A stretch of 64,000 nt of DNA from UBA668 sp043740085 (GTDB taxonomy: Bacteria > Actinomycetota > Acidimicrobiia > Acidimicrobiales > Ilumatobacteraceae): contig JAYUCY010000042.1 in assembly GCA_043740085.1 (NCBI GenBank), forward strand, positions 43,338 through 107,337, in the 5' to 3' direction. A model generated the notes under the pieces. The model ran no database searches, was not told the origin of the DNA, and was given only the letters and a program-made list of their open reading frames with translations. This document shows, one piece after another, positions 38,882-48,042 of the stretch (its first letter is position 1; each line of letters opens with the position of its first letter). A program made the position numbers and the translations under genes.

Positions 38882-40054
38882 TCAGGAGACGAGTGAGCGG
38901 ACCGCTTCGTTGAGCCGCGCTGCGCCCTCGCGCAGCAGGTCGGTGCTGAGCATGCTGAACGACACGCGCACGAATTCGCTGTCGGCCGCGTCGACGAAGA
39001 ACTTGCATCCGTCGGACACGTCGACCGCTAGATCGTGCGCGGCTGCGACCGCCCGTGACGACGACACGCCGTCGGGCAACTGCAGCCACAGGAAGTAGCC
39101 GCCGTCGGGGGCGGTGAACGTGAACAGGGCCGGGTCGAGGGCGGCGGCGAGGGCCGCCCGCCGTTCGGCATACCGCGCCTGGCCGGCAGTGGCGATCTCG
39201 CGGAAACTGCCCGAGTGCATCATCTCCGCGACGACCATCGAGGCGAAATGGTTCACGCCGCCGCCAGAATCGAGCAGGCCGCAGCCACCAATGCGGTCGA
39301 TGATCTCCGCGCCCGCGGTGAGGTACCCGACACGCAACCCCGGTGAGAGCGACTTGGAGAATGAACCCAGCCGCATCACAGTGTCGCGATCGAGCGACCA
39401 CATCGAAGGTGGTGCAGTGGGCGAGGTGTCGCGATACACGTCGTCATCGATGACGAGTACGCGGTGTGAGCGGGCGATCTCGAGCAGGGTGAGCTGCCGT
39501 TCCGTTGACATGCAGCGGCCAGTCGGGTTGGCAAACGTGGTCACCAGGTAGAGGAACACGCGGGCGCCCCGCGCGCCTGCGCTGGCTGCGGCGTCGGCAA
39601 CGGCATCTGGATCCGGGCCGTGTTCGTCGCTGGACACTCCGATAATGCGCAGCCCATGATCGGCGAACATTCGCAGCGCCAGAAAGTATGTGGGCTGCTC
39701 GACGACAACGACATCGCCAGGGACGGCGAGCATCGTGAGTAATAGGTCGAGCCCGCCGGAACTGCCGGCCGTGACGATGACCTCATCGGCATCGACGGGC
39801 ACGTCGGTAGTCGTCAGATGCTCCGCGATCGCGTCGCGGGTGTAGCCCGCACCATGCGCCGCCCCGTAGGCGAGCGTCTGCCAGCCGTGCGAGATGAGTA
39901 CCGATGCGGTCGCGTCGCCGATCGCCTCGAGCGCGAACTTCGACGGGTCGGGGTGGCCCCAGGTGAGGTTGATGTCGGCGTCAGCGTGCGTGTACTGGAC
40001 GTCGGCCAGCTCAGTGTGAGCGACCTCCGCGGCAAGAAGTTCATCCGCCGTCAT
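38882..40054 (-). CDS. PLP-dependent aminotransferase (fold type I, MocR-like catalytic domain without HTH)
   Basis: The 390-aa protein has the fold-type-I aminotransferase markers: NLTWGHPDP near residue 29, AGSSGGLDLLL, FANPTGR, VIDDDVYRD and the Schiff-base Lys in LGSFSKSLSPGLRVGY. These are typical of 2-aminoadipate and aromatic aminotransferases. No N-terminal regulator domain is present. Substrate specificity is not clear. The gene is convergent with vapBC, with 44 bp between the stops. Confidence 0.9.
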   Translation of the reverse strand: MTADELLAAEVAHTELADVQYTHADADINLTWGHPDPSKFALEAIGDATASVLISHGWQTLAYGAAHGAGYTRDAIAEHLTTTDVPVDADEVIVTAGSSGGLDLLLTMLAVPGDVVVVEQPTYFLALRMFADHGLRIIGVSSDEHGPDPDAVADAAASAGARGARVFLYLVTTFANPTGRCMSTERQLTLLEIARSHRVLVIDDDVYRDTSPTAPPSMWSLDRDTVMRLGSFSKSLSPGLRVGYLTAGAEIIDRIGGCGLLDSGGGVNHFASMVVAEMMHSGSFREIATAGQARYAERRAALAAALDPALFTFTAPDGGYFLWLQLPDGVSSSRAVAAAHDLAVDVSDGCKFFVDAADSEFVRVSFSMLSTDLLREGAARLNEAVRSLVS

Positions 40055-40211
40055 CGAGCGTTCACCGAGCGGAACCAGTGAGCGAAGTCGTACATCATCG
40101 GTGCCCTTCCCCTGCGGTGGAGTGCTGTCATGCCCTCGCCTGAATGTAGTCGACGGTGCCCAGCCGCTTCACGCCGCTCTCGTCGTCGACAAGGAAGATG
40201 AGTGGTGCTCA

Positions 40212-40577
40212 CGTCTGTGCACTCTCGTTCGCTGGGCGAGCCGCAGTGCTCAGGCGTGCAGATGGTCGGCGTGTTCCACGCGCCTGTCTGTGGAGCCGCG
40301 CCCAGTGTGAGGCCTCGCAACAAAAACCGATCGCGATGTGCATCACCTTCTACATCAAGCCCGACCTTGATGGGCTCAACCCCGAGGTCGAGGAGTTCGT
40401 GAGCAACATCGCCCACAACTTCGCCAACATCGTCGGTGACGAGGACTACGTGATGGGCGCCATGAACCCTGCCGCTGCTGGACGACCAAGCCGTCACCTT
40501 CCGTCTCCGCTGACCGGCGCTGCGGCCACAGACGAGTGTGCACTTTCGATCGCCAGGCGAACGAAAGTGCGCAGACG
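40212..40577. repeat. Pair of inverted 30-bp repeats bounding a gene fragment
   Basis: CGTCTGTGCACTCTCGTTCG begins a 30-bp sequence at 40212-40241. A related copy (26 of 30 bases) is present in reverse orientation at 40548-40577. The right copy is itself part of a longer hairpin (about 40538-40573) with few mismatches. The two copies enclose about 300 bp holding a fragment of a ring-hydroxylating oxygenase. This could be a MITE-like non-autonomous element or two unrelated insertions of one palindromic repeat. Confidence 0.6.
40336..40490 (+). pseudogene. Fragment of a Rieske-type ring-hydroxylating dioxygenase alpha subunit
   Basis: The frame from ATG 40336 reads YIKPDLDGLNPEVEEF, then HNFANIVGDEDYVMGAMN. 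This resembles the C-terminal catalytic domain end of aromatic ring-hydroxylating dioxygenases (DGxxPE...NFANVVxxEDY). Neither the Rieske domain nor the iron ligands are present, and the similarity fades after about 50 codons. The fragment lies between inverted repeats. The identification rests on one short stretch and is moderate. Confidence 0.5.
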
Positions 40578-40584
40578 CTTGGAG

Positions 40585-40980
40585 TTAGAACGCGGTGGCG
40601 AGCCATTCCAGGGCGGCGGTGCCGTGGCGGAGGACTGAGAGGTGGCCGTCGCCTGGTGAGAGGCGGAGCTGCATGGCTGGGCAGTGGCGGGCGAGATGAT
40701 CGATGGCGGGGTGGTCGGCCACGGTCGCGACGAGCGCGGCGGCCGACCCGATGTTGCGGTCCGGCTGGGGTGTCGAGCCTCCATAGCCGGGCCGGTCGAA
40801 CGACACCCAGCGAATGCCGAGTGGGGTCGACGCCTCGAACAGCGGCGCGGGCGGCGCACCGATGTTGGGCGTGCCGTGATGCCAGAACACGGTGAGGGCG
40901 GCCCCGCCCGTCGTTGCACCTGTGTCGTACACGTGCAGCGTCTGCCCGTCAGTAAGTGTGAGATCGAACTCGTGGGTCAC
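40585..40980 (-). pseudogene. Alpha/beta hydrolase with the catalytic middle deleted
   Basis: The 131-codon frame starts like a full alpha/beta hydrolase (FWHHGTPNIGAPPAP, then WVSFDRPGYGGSTP) but jumps from VADHPAIDHL directly to ARHCPAMQLRLSPGDGHLSVL, the family's last strand with the catalytic His. About 120 residues are missing, among them the nucleophile-elbow Ser and the acid. The frame stays open across the junction. CATCAT lies 7 nt before a GTG at 40980, so expression may continue, but a hydrolase is not possible. Confidence 0.75.
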
Positions 40981-41108
40981 GGCCCCGATGATGCCATGCC
41001 CACGTCCAACCGCGTCCTGCCCACGTCCGACCCACGGCAGCCCAGCTGTGTCACCGCCCAGAAGGAGCCCCTTTCTGGGTTGCGGTCGCACGGATGACGG
41101 GTCACCGC

Positions 41109-41765
41109 TCAGTTGGGAATGCGGCCGGTTTCGTAGGCCCAGATCACGATCTCCACCCGGTTCCTCGCGCCCAGCTTGCTCATCACGCTGGCGAGATGGG
41201 TCTTCGCGGTACTGAGACTGATGTGCAGCTCGGTGGCGATCTCGGCGTTGGTTCGGCCGCGCGCCACCGTGATCAGCACCTCCTCCTCGCGCTCGGTCAG
41301 CGGCTCGATCGGCTGCACTACCGGAGGCCGATTGGTCGCGTTGGCAAGAGTGGAGAGCAGGCGGCCGGTGACGCTCGGCGCAATCAGCGCATCGCCTTCA
41401 GCCGCCGCGTGAATGGCTTGCACCAACAGCACCGGGCCGGCGTCTTTCAGGAGAAATCCGCGCGCGCCGGCCTTCAATGCGCCGATCACGTACTCATCCA
41501 GATCGAAGGTGGTGATGATCACGACCGCCAGTGGGTTGGCGACCTGCGGCCCAGCCAACAGTCGAGTCGCCTCCACGCCATCCATCTCCGGCATGCGGAT
41601 GTCGAACAGGCAGACGTCGGGACGCAGCTGGCGGGCAAGTTCGACGGCCTCGCGTCCGTTGGCGGCCTCGCCAACAACTTCTATTCCCTCCTGCGCATTG
41701 AGGATCATTGTCAGCCCGGTGCGAACCAGATGTTGGTCATCGGCGACGAGGACACGAATGGTCAT
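41109..41765 (-). CDS. NarL/FixJ-family response regulator
   Basis: The 218-aa regulator has a receiver domain (1-120) with Asp9, Asp10, the phosphoacceptor Asp55 (LFDIRMPEMDG) and Lys106 region (FLLKDAG), then a LuxR-type helix-turn-helix (about 150-210, LTEREEEVLITVARGRTNAE). It is the partner of the histidine kinase encoded just upstream, overlapping it by ATGA (41762-41765). Targets are unknown; the divergent MMPL exporter is the obvious candidate. Confidence 0.94.
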   Translation of the reverse strand: MTIRVLVADDQHLVRTGLTMILNAQEGIEVVGEAANGREAVELARQLRPDVCLFDIRMPEMDGVEATRLLAGPQVANPLAVVIITTFDLDEYVIGALKAGARGFLLKDAGPVLLVQAIHAAAEGDALIAPSVTGRLLSTLANATNRPPVVQPIEPLTEREEEVLITVARGRTNAEIATELHISLSTAKTHLASVMSKLGARNRVEIVIWAYETGRIPN

Positions 41766-42913
41766 GCGGGTACTTCGTCGCGTGGCAGCACGGCGGTGAT
41801 GGTCCAGCCGCGGCCCGGATTGGGGCCAGCCTGCAACGTGCCGCCCAGCAGTTTGGCGCGCTCGGACATGCCGACCAGTCCGTAGCCGGTCGTGGCCGCG
41901 GCGGATGGGTTCGGATCGCCGTCGTCATGGACGGTCAGCCGGATGGCATCTTCGTCGCCTGCGACCAACACGTCGATGCGCGTCGCGTGACGCGCGTGAC
42001 GAACGGCGTTGGTGATCGACTCCTGGGCCAGCCGATACACGGCCGCCTCCACCGACGGACGCAAGTCGTCGAGACCACCGGAGAGCTGCACTGCGATGTG
42101 CGGCGAGCCGCCGGTAGCCCGCGCCAACTTCGTGATGTCGGCAACCCCTCGCTGAGGCGCAAGAGCGGCGGACTCACTGTCGCGTAGCGCCCCGACCATG
42201 ATGCGCATCTCGGTGAGCGTTCGCGAGGCCTCGGCCTCGATGACCTCCAGCACTCGTACCGCCGCCTGCGGGTCGGCCGCTGCTACAGCGCGCCCTGCCT
42301 GGGCCTGAATGATGATGGCCGACACGTGATGGGCGACCGTGTCGTGTAGTTCGCGCGCAAGTTGCTCGCGCTCGTGCAGCTTGATCTGGTCGGTCTCACG
42401 AATGCGGTACGTGATCCGGTAGCGCACGGCCAGACCAACGGCCGCCGGAAACAACAGAAACACGGACGCAGCCCCGACCTCAACGGGGCTGTTGACCGCT
42501 CCCGAACCGTTGGGCACGTGCGCGAGCATCATCACCGCCAGCCCGAGGATGCACTCGCGACCTGAGCCCCACCGAAAGAGCGAGTAGGGGAGTATCAGCA
42601 GCCAGGCGGTGGTGAAGAGCATCGCCGAGTGCTGAGCCCCAAACAGAGTGACTGCTTCGCTGGCGCCGTGGCATGCGAACACGATGACGACGACTGTGAG
42701 CGGGCGCGTACGCCGCCATAGCGACGCGAATATCGAAGGTACGCCGAGGATGAATGCGATCACCGGCCATGACAGATCGCTTCGGAGAATGACTTCCAGC
42801 ACACCGACTGGAACCAGCAGCACCAGCAGCACCCAGTCAGCCCATACCCGGGCCGGCGGAAGTGGCGTGGCCCGCGGCTCGGCCCAGAGCTGTCGGGCCG
42901 CGTCGCTCACCAT
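41762..42913 (-). CDS. Histidine kinase, HPK7/NarX-like (DUF4118-free sensor)
   Basis: The 383-aa kinase has four to five N-terminal transmembrane helices (about 25-165), the HisKA_3 dimerisation box with phospho-His190 (ARELHDTVAHHVSAI) and an ATPase domain with NAVRHAR and GYGLVGMSERA. The membrane sensor has little outside the bilayer, which suggests that it detects membrane stress or small hydrophobic ligands. I chose the ATG at 42913, since TATGAT lies 6 nt upstream. Confidence 0.92.
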   Translation of the reverse strand: MVSDAARQLWAEPRATPLPPARVWADWVLLVLLVPVGVLEVILRSDLSWPVIAFILGVPSIFASLWRRTRPLTVVVIVFACHGASEAVTLFGAQHSAMLFTTAWLLILPYSLFRWGSGRECILGLAVMMLAHVPNGSGAVNSPVEVGAASVFLLFPAAVGLAVRYRITYRIRETDQIKLHEREQLARELHDTVAHHVSAIIIQAQAGRAVAAADPQAAVRVLEVIEAEASRTLTEMRIMVGALRDSESAALAPQRGVADITKLARATGGSPHIAVQLSGGLDDLRPSVEAAVYRLAQESITNAVRHARHATRIDVLVAGDEDAIRLTVHDDGDPNPSAAATTGYGLVGMSERAKLLGGTLQAGPNPGRGWTITAVLPRDEVPA

Positions 42914-43089
42914 CTCGCCATCATACGGATCGGTCCACGGCCGTGAATCGGCCAAAAGTACGGTCCGCAACTCAGCCGAACGGCCAGCACACATTCGACC
43001 ACTCGACCGATGTGGCCAACTGGCAACTTCGCCACCATGCAGGTGCAGTGCACGCGGCTCGTCGGGTCGCGCGCCGAGGAGGAATTGCT

Positions 43090-45291
43090 ATGTCACATGC
43101 CCTATACCGATTGGGTCGCTTCGCGGCGCGCCGCCCCCTGGTCGTGATCGCCACCTGGGTGATGCTGGCCGTCGTGGTGATCGGATCGTCCCTTGCGTTC
43201 GGTCGCGAGTTGGAGGATTCATTCGGGGCGCCTGGTCTCGATTCCACGGCTGCGCTCGATCTGCTGACCACCGCGCAGTCGGACGCGGCAGGCCCGACGG
43301 CTCAGGTGGTGCTGACGCCGATCGATTCAACTGCGACGTTCGCCGACTCGCCGCCCGCACGGACAGCGCTCGCAAGCACCACGGCAGCGCTCGCTGAATT
43401 GCCGAATGTGTTGGGTGCGAGCGAGCCGCAGATTTCGCCTGACGGCCGAGTGGCGCTGATCCGCGTGCAATACGCGTTGATCGACAAACTGAGCGTCGAC
43501 GACTTGAACAACCTGAAGGACTTCGCCACCGACACCGGCGTTGGTTCGCCGCTGCAGATCGAGCTGAACGGTGACCTGTTCTTCTCGTTCGAGCAGCCGG
43601 AGAACAACGCCAGCGAACTGATCGGACTGGTCGCCGCGGTCGTCATTCTGCTGCTGGCCTTCGGCTCATTGATCGCGATGGGGCTCCCTATCGGTCTGGC
43701 CGTATTCGGCCTCGCGTTGGGCATCAGTTCGATGTCGCTGATCACATATCTCGTCGAGATTCCCAGCTGGGCCCCGCAGCTCGCCAGCATGGTTGGCCTC
43801 GGTGTTGGCATCGATTACGCGCTCTTCATCGTCACTCGTCATCGCGAGTTTCTGGCTCGCGGCATGACCGTCGAAGAGGCGGTTGGTCGTGCTACCGCGA
43901 CCGCGGGTCAAGCGGTCATCTTCGCTGGTGGCACCGTTGTGATTGCGATCCTCGGTCTCGGCGTTGCAGGCGTACCGTTCCTGACGTCCGCAGGTATTGC
44001 CATCTCGGTCATCGTGCTCCTGATGGTGGTTGCCTCCATCACACTGCTGCCAGCATTCCTCGGCCTCGCCGGCCACCGTATCAACCGCTTCGCCATCCAC
44101 CGCCGCTCGTCGGCGCGGGCGAATGGCGCCGCGGTGGGCGCTGGCTGGGAGCGTTGGATTCGACACGTTTCACGGCACGCATGGGTCTACGCAATCGGCG
44201 TCACCACGTTGTTGCTGGCTTTGGCCGCGCCTGTACTGTCGCTGCGACTGGGCTTCCCCGACGAAGGCTCGCTGCCCGCCAACCGCACTCAGCGACGAGC
44301 CTACGATCTACTGGCCGACGGGTTCGGCCCCGGTGTCAACGGGCCGCTTGTCATCGCCATCGATATCTCGCACGACGCCAGTGTTGTCGAGCCGCTCACC
44401 GTGGCGATCCTCGCCGACGGCGGCATTGCTGCCGTGCTGCCTGCACAGCTGAACGAGGCCGCCGAAGTCGCGACGCTGCTGGCCATACCCTCCTCATCGC
44501 CGCAGGACGAGGCGACGCTACACACCATCGACCGCCTGCGCGCCGACGTCTTCCCACTGGTACTGAATGGCACTGAAGCCATCGCGCACGTTGGTGGACA
44601 GACAGCGGCGTTCGGCGACATCGGCGCCCGCGTGAATGACCGGCTGCCATTGTTCATCGCCGCAGTCATCCTGCTCTCGTTCCTGCTGCTCACTCTCGTG
44701 TTCCGTTCGGTGGTGGTTCCGCTCAAAGCAGCACTGATGAACCTGCTGAGTATCGGCGCGGCCTACGGCGTACTGGTGATGGTCTTCCAATGGGGGTGGG
44801 GTAAGGACATCATCGGCCTCGAATCGACCGTCCCAGTGCTGGCCTTCATCCCAATGTTCATGTTCGCAATCCTCTTCGGCCTGTCGATGGACTACGAGGT
44901 GTTCCTACTCTCGCGAGTGCGCGAGGAATACCTGCGCACCGGCGACAACGACGCAGCGGTCGTCCACGGCATCGCCAGCACTGCACGCGTGATCACGTCG
45001 GCGGCAGTGATCATGATCTCGGTGTTCACCGGTTTCGTACTCAGCGACGACCCCGTCACGAAGATGATGGGTCTCGGGCTGGCCACTGCGATCTTCGTCG
45101 ACGCCACCATCATCCGAATGGTGTTGGTGCCAGCCACGATGAAGCTCATGGGCAATGCCAACTGGTGGCTGCCCGCATGGCTGGACAGTCTGCTGCCCAC
45201 CATCGACATCGAAGGCGAGTCCGGCCTTCCGGAACCAGAACGTGAAATCGACGCGACCACCGCTCGCGACCCCGAGCTGGTGTCGGCGTGA
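43090..45291 (+). CDS. MMPL-family RND exporter
   Basis: The 733-aa protein has the MMPL/HAE2 layout: one helix, a periplasmic-side domain (about 35-175), a five-helix block with MVGLGVGIDYALFIVTRHREF, a second external domain (about 370-520) and a final block with FGLSMDYEVFLLSRVREEY. The two GxxxDY motifs carry the proton-relay Asp. Relatives export lipids and siderophores in mycobacteria. AGGAGG lies 7 nt before the ATG. It is divergent from the two-component operon and overlaps the next gene by GTGA. Confidence 0.92.
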   Translation: MSHALYRLGRFAARRPLVVIATWVMLAVVVIGSSLAFGRELEDSFGAPGLDSTAALDLLTTAQSDAAGPTAQVVLTPIDSTATFADSPPARTALASTTAALAELPNVLGASEPQISPDGRVALIRVQYALIDKLSVDDLNNLKDFATDTGVGSPLQIELNGDLFFSFEQPENNASELIGLVAAVVILLLAFGSLIAMGLPIGLAVFGLALGISSMSLITYLVEIPSWAPQLASMVGLGVGIDYALFIVTRHREFLARGMTVEEAVGRATATAGQAVIFAGGTVVIAILGLGVAGVPFLTSAGIAISVIVLLMVVASITLLPAFLGLAGHRINRFAIHRRSSARANGAAVGAGWERWIRHVSRHAWVYAIGVTTLLLALAAPVLSLRLGFPDEGSLPANRTQRRAYDLLADGFGPGVNGPLVIAIDISHDASVVEPLTVAILADGGIAAVLPAQLNEAAEVATLLAIPSSSPQDEATLHTIDRLRADVFPLVLNGTEAIAHVGGQTAAFGDIGARVNDRLPLFIAAVILLSFLLLTLVFRSVVVPLKAALMNLLSIGAAYGVLVMVFQWGWGKDIIGLESTVPVLAFIPMFMFAILFGLSMDYEVFLLSRVREEYLRTGDNDAAVVHGIASTARVITSAAVIMISVFTGFVLSDDPVTKMMGLGLATAIFVDATIIRMVLVPATMKLMGNANWWLPAWLDSLLPTIDIEGESGLPEPEREIDATTARDPELVSA

Positions 45292-45890
45292 GCGCCGCGA
45301 TCATGTCGCCCGCGGTCCACGCAGTTCGGCTGGAGATCGATTATCCGGATTGCCCGCTGAACCGAGTGACGTCAGCCTTTCGCATTTTGCTCGTGCTGCC
45401 GATTCTGGTGCTGCTTTCGCTCATCGGCGGCGGCCGCCCGTCGGGACTGCTGACTGCGCCCATCGGCCTCATGCTGTTGTTCCGCCGCAAGTACCCGCGC
45501 TGGTGGTTTGACTGGCACTTGCAGTTGAAGCGCTTCGAGACCCGAGTATGCGCATACGCGCTACTGCTCGACGATCGGTACCCGTCGACCGACGAGGAGC
45601 AGAGTGTGCACCTCGACATCGACTACCCAGATGCAGCACGCAACATCAATCGCTGGCTGCCGTTGGTGAAGTGGTTCCTCGCGATCCCGCACTTCGTAGT
45701 CCTGGCGGTGCTCTTCATCGGTGTGATTGGCGCATCGATCGGCGCCTGGTTCGCGATCCTGTTCACCGGTCGCTACCCGCGCTCGCTGTTCGACTACATC
45801 GTGGGCGTGATGCGCTGGGAGCAGCGGGTCACCGGCTATGCCTTCACCCTCGTCACCGACCAGTACCCCCCATTCACCCTGAAGCCCTGA
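45288..45890 (+). CDS. DUF4389 membrane protein
   Basis: The 200-aa protein repeats a unit twice, each with a DYPD motif followed by an aliphatic helix and RYPR: LEIDYPDCPLNR..RKYPRWWFDW and LDIDYPDAARNIN..GRYPRSLFDY. This is the pattern of DUF4389. Two or three helices are present. Function is unknown. Translational coupling by GTGA to the MMPL exporter suggests that it assists or partners that exporter. An ATG five codons on is another start. Confidence 0.82.
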   Translation: MSAAIMSPAVHAVRLEIDYPDCPLNRVTSAFRILLVLPILVLLSLIGGGRPSGLLTAPIGLMLLFRRKYPRWWFDWHLQLKRFETRVCAYALLLDDRYPSTDEEQSVHLDIDYPDAARNINRWLPLVKWFLAIPHFVVLAVLFIGVIGASIGAWFAILFTGRYPRSLFDYIVGVMRWEQRVTGYAFTLVTDQYPPFTLKP

Positions 45891-45927
45891 GCCCGCACCG
45901 TTGACGACGAACCGCTGGCCAGGTGGC

Positions 45928-45946
45928 GGGTCTCTTTGTGAGACCC
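45928..45946 (+). terminator. Short perfect hairpin after the MMPL operon
   Basis: GGGTCTC and GAGACCC form a 7-bp perfect stem with loop TTTGT, 38 nt after the DUF4389 stop and just before the -10 box of the RecQ-like gene. There is no T-tract. A terminator is plausible; its proximity to the next promoter also allows a regulatory role. Confidence 0.45.
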
Positions 45947-45965
45947 TCGGCGTACGGTGGCAGGC

Positions 45966-48029
45966 ATGGCTACTGAGGCGTCGCTGGCAACCGAACATCT
46001 GTCATTGGTGCTTGAACGCCTTGCGGGCGCGAGTGCGGTGCCGCGGGCCGACCAGGTGGAGGCGGTACACGCCATCATCCAGCCAGCGGCGCGGGTGCTG
46101 GTGGTGCAGGCAACCGGGTGGGGCAAATCGGCGGTGTATTGGGCCGCAACCTCGGCGTTGCGGGGCACTGGCGCCGGGCCCACCCTTGTCGTGTCGCCGC
46201 TGCTGGCGTTGATGCGCGACCAGGTCACCGCGGCGACCAACTCCGGGCTGCGCGCCGCCACGGTCAACAGCACCAACCTCGACGAATGGGACCCTGTCTT
46301 CGAAGCGCTCGACAACGACCAGCTCGATGTCCTGTTGGTCTCGCCCGAGCGGCTCGGCAACCCGCGTTTCGAGGCACGCCTCGACGAACTGATGGCGCGC
46401 GTCGGGCTGGTCGTGATCGACGAAGCGCACTGCATCAGTGACTGGGGCTTCGACTTCCGGCCCGATTACCAGCGGCTCGCTCGTGCCCTGCTTTCCACAC
46501 CGACCGCCTCCGTATTGGCCACTACCGCAACCGCCAACCAGCGCGTCACCGCTGACGTAGAGGCGCAGCTGGGAACGGGCACCATTACCTTCCGCGGCAC
46601 GCTGGCGCGTACTTCGCTGCAGCTCTCCGTTGTCTCCGGTCTGTCGCCGCTCGAGCGATACGCGTGGGTTGCCGACGCACTCGACACGCTGCCCGGCTCT
46701 GGCATTGTGTACGTGCTCACTGTTGCCGAGGCCGATCGGCTGGCAGGTTTCCTGCAGACGTGCGGCCACATCGTGGTGGCCTACACCGGCCAGATGGAGG
46801 CCGACGCGCGGGTGGAAGTGGAGGAGCAACTGCGCGCCAACCTGGTGAAGGCCGTGGTCGCTACCTCCGCGCTGGGCATGGGCTACGACAAGCCGGACTT
46901 GGGTTTCTGCCTGCACGTCGGCTCGCCTGCGACCCCCGTTGCCTACTACCAACAGATCGGTCGCGCCGGTCGCGCGGTCGCAACTGCCGATGCTGTGCTG
47001 CTGTCGGCGCAGGCCGATGAACGAATCTGGGAGTACTTCGCCACGGCATCGATCCCCAGCCCCGACGACGTAGGAGCCACCTTGAGCGCGCTGACCAACG
47101 GTGCGCGATCAGTCATCGAACTCGACTCACTCACCGGTGTCCGGCGCGGTCGGTTGGAGACGTTGCTCAAGATCCTTGCTATCGACGGCGTCGTCACCAA
47201 GGACGGCTCGAAGTGGGCAGCCACCGGCGCGCCGTATACGCACGACACGGCGAAGTGGGCGGCGCTCACCCAGACACGGCGGGCCGAGGCCGACCTGATG
47301 CGCCGCTACGCCCACGGCGAAGGCTGTTTGATGGCCTACCTGCAGCAAGCACTCGACGACCCTTCGCCGGCCCCGTGCGGCCGGTGCTCGGTGTGTACCG
47401 GCGTGCTTCCAGCACCCGGTTTACACGCGACCGCCGAACGGCTGACCGCAGCTCGCGCCTACATGCACGGTGTCGACATCGAAATTGAGCCGCGTAAGAT
47501 GTGGCCGTCTGGTGGCAAGCGCCGAGGCAAGATCAGCGGCCTGAGCGTGGGCCGCGCCGTTGCCTTTGCCGACGACCCCGGCTGGAGCGAGGAGCTGCTG
47601 GCACTGCAACGCACCGGCTACGGCAGCATCCCTCCGGAGCTCATGGCGGGTGCGGTGGAGGTGCTACGACGCTGGTCGAAGGTGTGGCCGCAGCGCCCGG
47701 TCGCGGTGGCCGCGGCACCGGCGTTCTCGGTGGAGATGAAGGCCAACATCGCGCTCGCGCAACACATATCCGGAGTCGGCAAACTGCCCCTCCTCGACCT
47801 GTTCAGCTGGGACGGTCCGGCGGTAGGAGATCAGCTTTCCAGCGGCCCCGTTGTTGCCCACCTCGAGAACGTCATCCAGTTCGACACGACCGTCGAGGTA
47901 CCGTGCGGGCCGGTACTGCTGTGCGCCACAACCATGCGCACCGGTTGGTCGCTCACCGTCAGCGGTGCGCTGCTGCACGACTCCGGCTGCCCCGCAACCA
48001 TGCCGCTCGTGGTCCATCGCCTGCCCTGA
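45966..48029 (+). CDS. RecQ-family ATP-dependent DNA helicase
   Basis: The 687-aa helicase has motif I QATGWGKSAVYW, motif II DEAHCISDWGFDFRPDY and motif VI QIGRAGRAV, then a zinc-binding region with CGRCSVC and about 200 residues without a recognised HRDC domain. It unwinds forked DNA during repair. In motif I a Trp replaces the Gly usual in RecQ (TGGGKS), a feature of an actinobacterial RecQ-like subgroup. TACGGT lies 7 nt before the ATG at 45966, which decides it against the ATG three codons upstream. Confidence 0.9.
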   Translation: MATEASLATEHLSLVLERLAGASAVPRADQVEAVHAIIQPAARVLVVQATGWGKSAVYWAATSALRGTGAGPTLVVSPLLALMRDQVTAATNSGLRAATVNSTNLDEWDPVFEALDNDQLDVLLVSPERLGNPRFEARLDELMARVGLVVIDEAHCISDWGFDFRPDYQRLARALLSTPTASVLATTATANQRVTADVEAQLGTGTITFRGTLARTSLQLSVVSGLSPLERYAWVADALDTLPGSGIVYVLTVAEADRLAGFLQTCGHIVVAYTGQMEADARVEVEEQLRANLVKAVVATSALGMGYDKPDLGFCLHVGSPATPVAYYQQIGRAGRAVATADAVLLSAQADERIWEYFATASIPSPDDVGATLSALTNGARSVIELDSLTGVRRGRLETLLKILAIDGVVTKDGSKWAATGAPYTHDTAKWAALTQTRRAEADLMRRYAHGEGCLMAYLQQALDDPSPAPCGRCSVCTGVLPAPGLHATAERLTAARAYMHGVDIEIEPRKMWPSGGKRRGKISGLSVGRAVAFADDPGWSEELLALQRTGYGSIPPELMAGAVEVLRRWSKVWPQRPVAVAAAPAFSVEMKANIALAQHISGVGKLPLLDLFSWDGPAVGDQLSSGPVVAHLENVIQFDTTVEVPCGPVLLCATTMRTGWSLTVSGALLHDSGCPATMPLVVHRLP

Positions 48030-48042
48030 CGGGCACTCGCGC

